This document shows, piece after piece, positions 15,560-16,383 of a stretch of 16,383 nucleotides of DNA; positions within the stretch are counted from its first letter, which is position 1, and each line of letters begins with the position of its first letter. The notes under the pieces are model-generated. The model had not been told where the DNA came from, did no database searches, and saw only the letters and a list, made by a program, of their open reading frames with translations. A program made the position numbers and the translations under genes. Source of the DNA: an uncultured Collinsella sp. (lineage in GTDB: Bacteria; Actinomycetota; Coriobacteriia; Coriobacteriales; Coriobacteriaceae); assembly GCA_934668695.1 (NCBI GenBank), contig CAKUOD010000025.1, forward strand, positions 1 to 16,383, in the 5' to 3' direction.

Positions 15560-15877
15560 ATGACAACGGAAGAGATTCAGCTTCAGAGCTTTCAGATCAT
15601 TGCAGGCGTCGGCTGCGCGCGTAGCTGCTATATCGATGCGATTCACCTGGCCCGCGACGGTAAGTTCGAAGAGGCCGAGGCAAAGATCGCCGAGGGCCAG
15701 CAGCATTATGCCGAGGGTCACGCGGCTCACGGCGGCCTTGTCCAGCAGACGGCTGCCGGCGAGGACCTGAGCATCGACCTTTTGGTCGTCCATGCCGAGG
15801 ACCAGCTTATGAGTGCCGAGGGCTTTGGCATCCTGGCCAAGGAGTTCGTGGACGTCTATCGCAAGATGGGCGCTTAG
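15560..15877 (+). CDS. PTS EIIA, lactose/cellobiose family
   Basis: This 105-residue helical phosphocarrier accepts phosphate from HPr. The active His is H78 in LLVVHAEDQLM, the same position as in the classical lactose EIIA, followed by Asp81, which matches the metal-binding Asp of the trimer core. The helix GHAAHGGLVQQ (53-63) is also typical. The ATG lies 2 nt after the EIIB stop. A terminator lies about 90 nt beyond the stop, so EIIA ends this operon. The exact sugar is not shown; lactose, cellobiose, chitobiose and other disaccharides or aryl glycosides use this family. Confidence 0.95.
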   Translation: MTTEEIQLQSFQIIAGVGCARSCYIDAIHLARDGKFEEAEAKIAEGQQHYAEGHAAHGGLVQQTAAGEDLSIDLLVVHAEDQLMSAEGFGILAKEFVDVYRKMGA

Positions 15878-15944
15878 CCACGGACTTTGCTGCCGGCTTA
15901 TCACCGTGGGTGGTGTACTCGCGGTAACAGGGCGGTGTTGATTC

Positions 15945-16140
15945 GTTTACATACATGTGCGGATAGGGAGGGTCCTTCGGGGCCCTCTTTTTGTTGCCCT
16001 TGTATGTTCAGATTGTTTACATACCGTTTAGGCTGATTTCTCTACCGTTTACGGGACTTTCGCGCTAAACTACTAAACAAAAGAGTAAAACATTTAGTAA
16101 ACAGAACAAAACGAAACATGCGTCTGTTTACTGAACATGT
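15945..16140 (+). promoter_or_regulatory. Cluster of GTTTA/TAAAC half-sites upstream of the isomerase gene
   Basis: Half-sites lie at 15945, 16015, 16026, 16047, 16066, 16074, 16098 and 16126. AGTAAACAG (16096-16104) and CTGTTTACT (16124-16132) are perfect inverted arms. GTTTACATAC occurs twice (15945-15954, 16015-16024), and GTATGT (16002-16007) pairs with ACATAC (16019-16024). The stretch is AT-rich and lies between the PTS terminator and the isomerase start. It is probably a multi-site operator/promoter region. I cannot assign -35/-10 boxes safely. Confidence 0.5.
15968..15992 (+). terminator. Terminator of the PTS operon
   Basis: An 8-bp stem (15968-15975 with 15980-15987, one G-T pair) is closed by a TTCG tetraloop and followed by five T (15988-15992). 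Confidence 0.92.
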
Positions 16141-16158
16141 GATTAGGGGAGGACGTAC

Positions 16159-16383
16159 ATGGATAAGATCAAGCTCGGCTTTGTGCCCACGCGCCGCAGC
16201 ATCTTTAGCGCGCCGGACGCAATCAAGTATCGCGGCCTGACGGCTGATCGCCTGCGCGAGATTGGCGTCGACATTGTGGATATCGACGACATCAACGACG
16301 AGGGCTTGCTGTTCGACGACAGCCATATCGAGCCCATCGTCAAGAAGTTCCGCGCCGAGGGCGTCGACGGCATCATGCTGTGC
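16159..16383 (+). CDS. L-fucose/L-arabinose isomerase-family protein, 3' end missing
   Basis: The first 75 codons of a gene run off the window. The start has a strong ribosome site (AGGGGAGGA, 16145-16153). LGFVPTRRSIFSAPDAIKYR at residues 6-25, then VDIVDIDDINDEGLL and VKKFRAEGVDGIMLC, match the N-terminal nucleotide-fold-like domain of proteins annotated as L-fucose/L-arabinose isomerase family, enzymes that convert aldoses to ketoses. The catalytic domain with the metal-binding Glu/Asp lies outside, so the sugar cannot be told. It has its own regulatory region after the PTS terminator and probably serves the same sugar pathway. Confidence 0.8.
   Translation, partial: MDKIKLGFVPTRRSIFSAPDAIKYRGLTADRLREIGVDIVDIDDINDEGLLFDDSHIEPIVKKFRAEGVDGIMLC

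Overview
The window is about 60% GC, densely packed chromosomal DNA, and looks like a gut actinobacterium of the class Coriobacteriia, most likely Collinsella or a close relative. That placement is inference. It rests on the GC-rich codon use, on a lactose/cellobiose-type PTS beside sugar isomerase and LacI genes, on an NRAMP-related transporter of the type I recall from Eggerthella, and on a tandem GTCCCCAAGTGCCGG intergenic repeat that I associate from memory with Collinsella genomes. No tRNA, rRNA, CRISPR array, IS transposase or phage gene is visible.

Layout. (1) 1-2392: a metal-transport operon with the 3' part of an MgtE-like CBS protein, then an NRAMP-related transporter whose metal-site motifs resemble Mg2+-type NRMT proteins, closed by a strong terminator. 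(2) 2393-2773: a gene-free stretch with a 230-bp element bounded by 32-bp near-perfect inverted repeats (MITE-like), a terminator for the next minus-strand gene, and two short direct repeats. (3) 2774-5011, minus: a two-domain acyltransferase-3/SGNH membrane O-acyltransferase. (4) 5105-7214: a promoter and operator, a ribokinase-family kinase and an inosine-uridine-type nucleoside hydrolase, which together form a ribonucleoside salvage operon with its own terminator. (5) 7293-10521: a ROK sugar kinase and a LacI regulator (plus), then a second LacI regulator (minus) that converges so tightly that the two stop codons share CTAG. (6) 10571-16383: a sugar-use locus that starts at the divergent promoter of the second LacI gene. 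It holds an alpha/beta hydrolase (Abhydrolase_10-like), an apiosidase-like/DUF4038 glycoside hydrolase with DUF5060-like and collagen-binding-like flanking domains, PTS EIIC, EIIB and EIIA of the lactose/cellobiose family, a terminator, a regulatory stretch crowded with GTTTA/TAAAC half-sites, and the start of an L-fucose/L-arabinose isomerase-family gene that runs off the window.

How it may work together (inference): an oligosaccharide or plant glycoside, perhaps acylated, enters through the PTS. It is de-acylated and cleaved in the cytoplasm by the two signal-peptide-less hydrolases, and the released sugars are isomerised or phosphorylated by the isomerase and the ROK kinase under the two LacI repressors. 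The most striking oddity is an in-frame TAG in the middle of the EIIC gene. As sequenced, the PTS permease is broken unless the codon is read through, although every other gene of the locus is intact.
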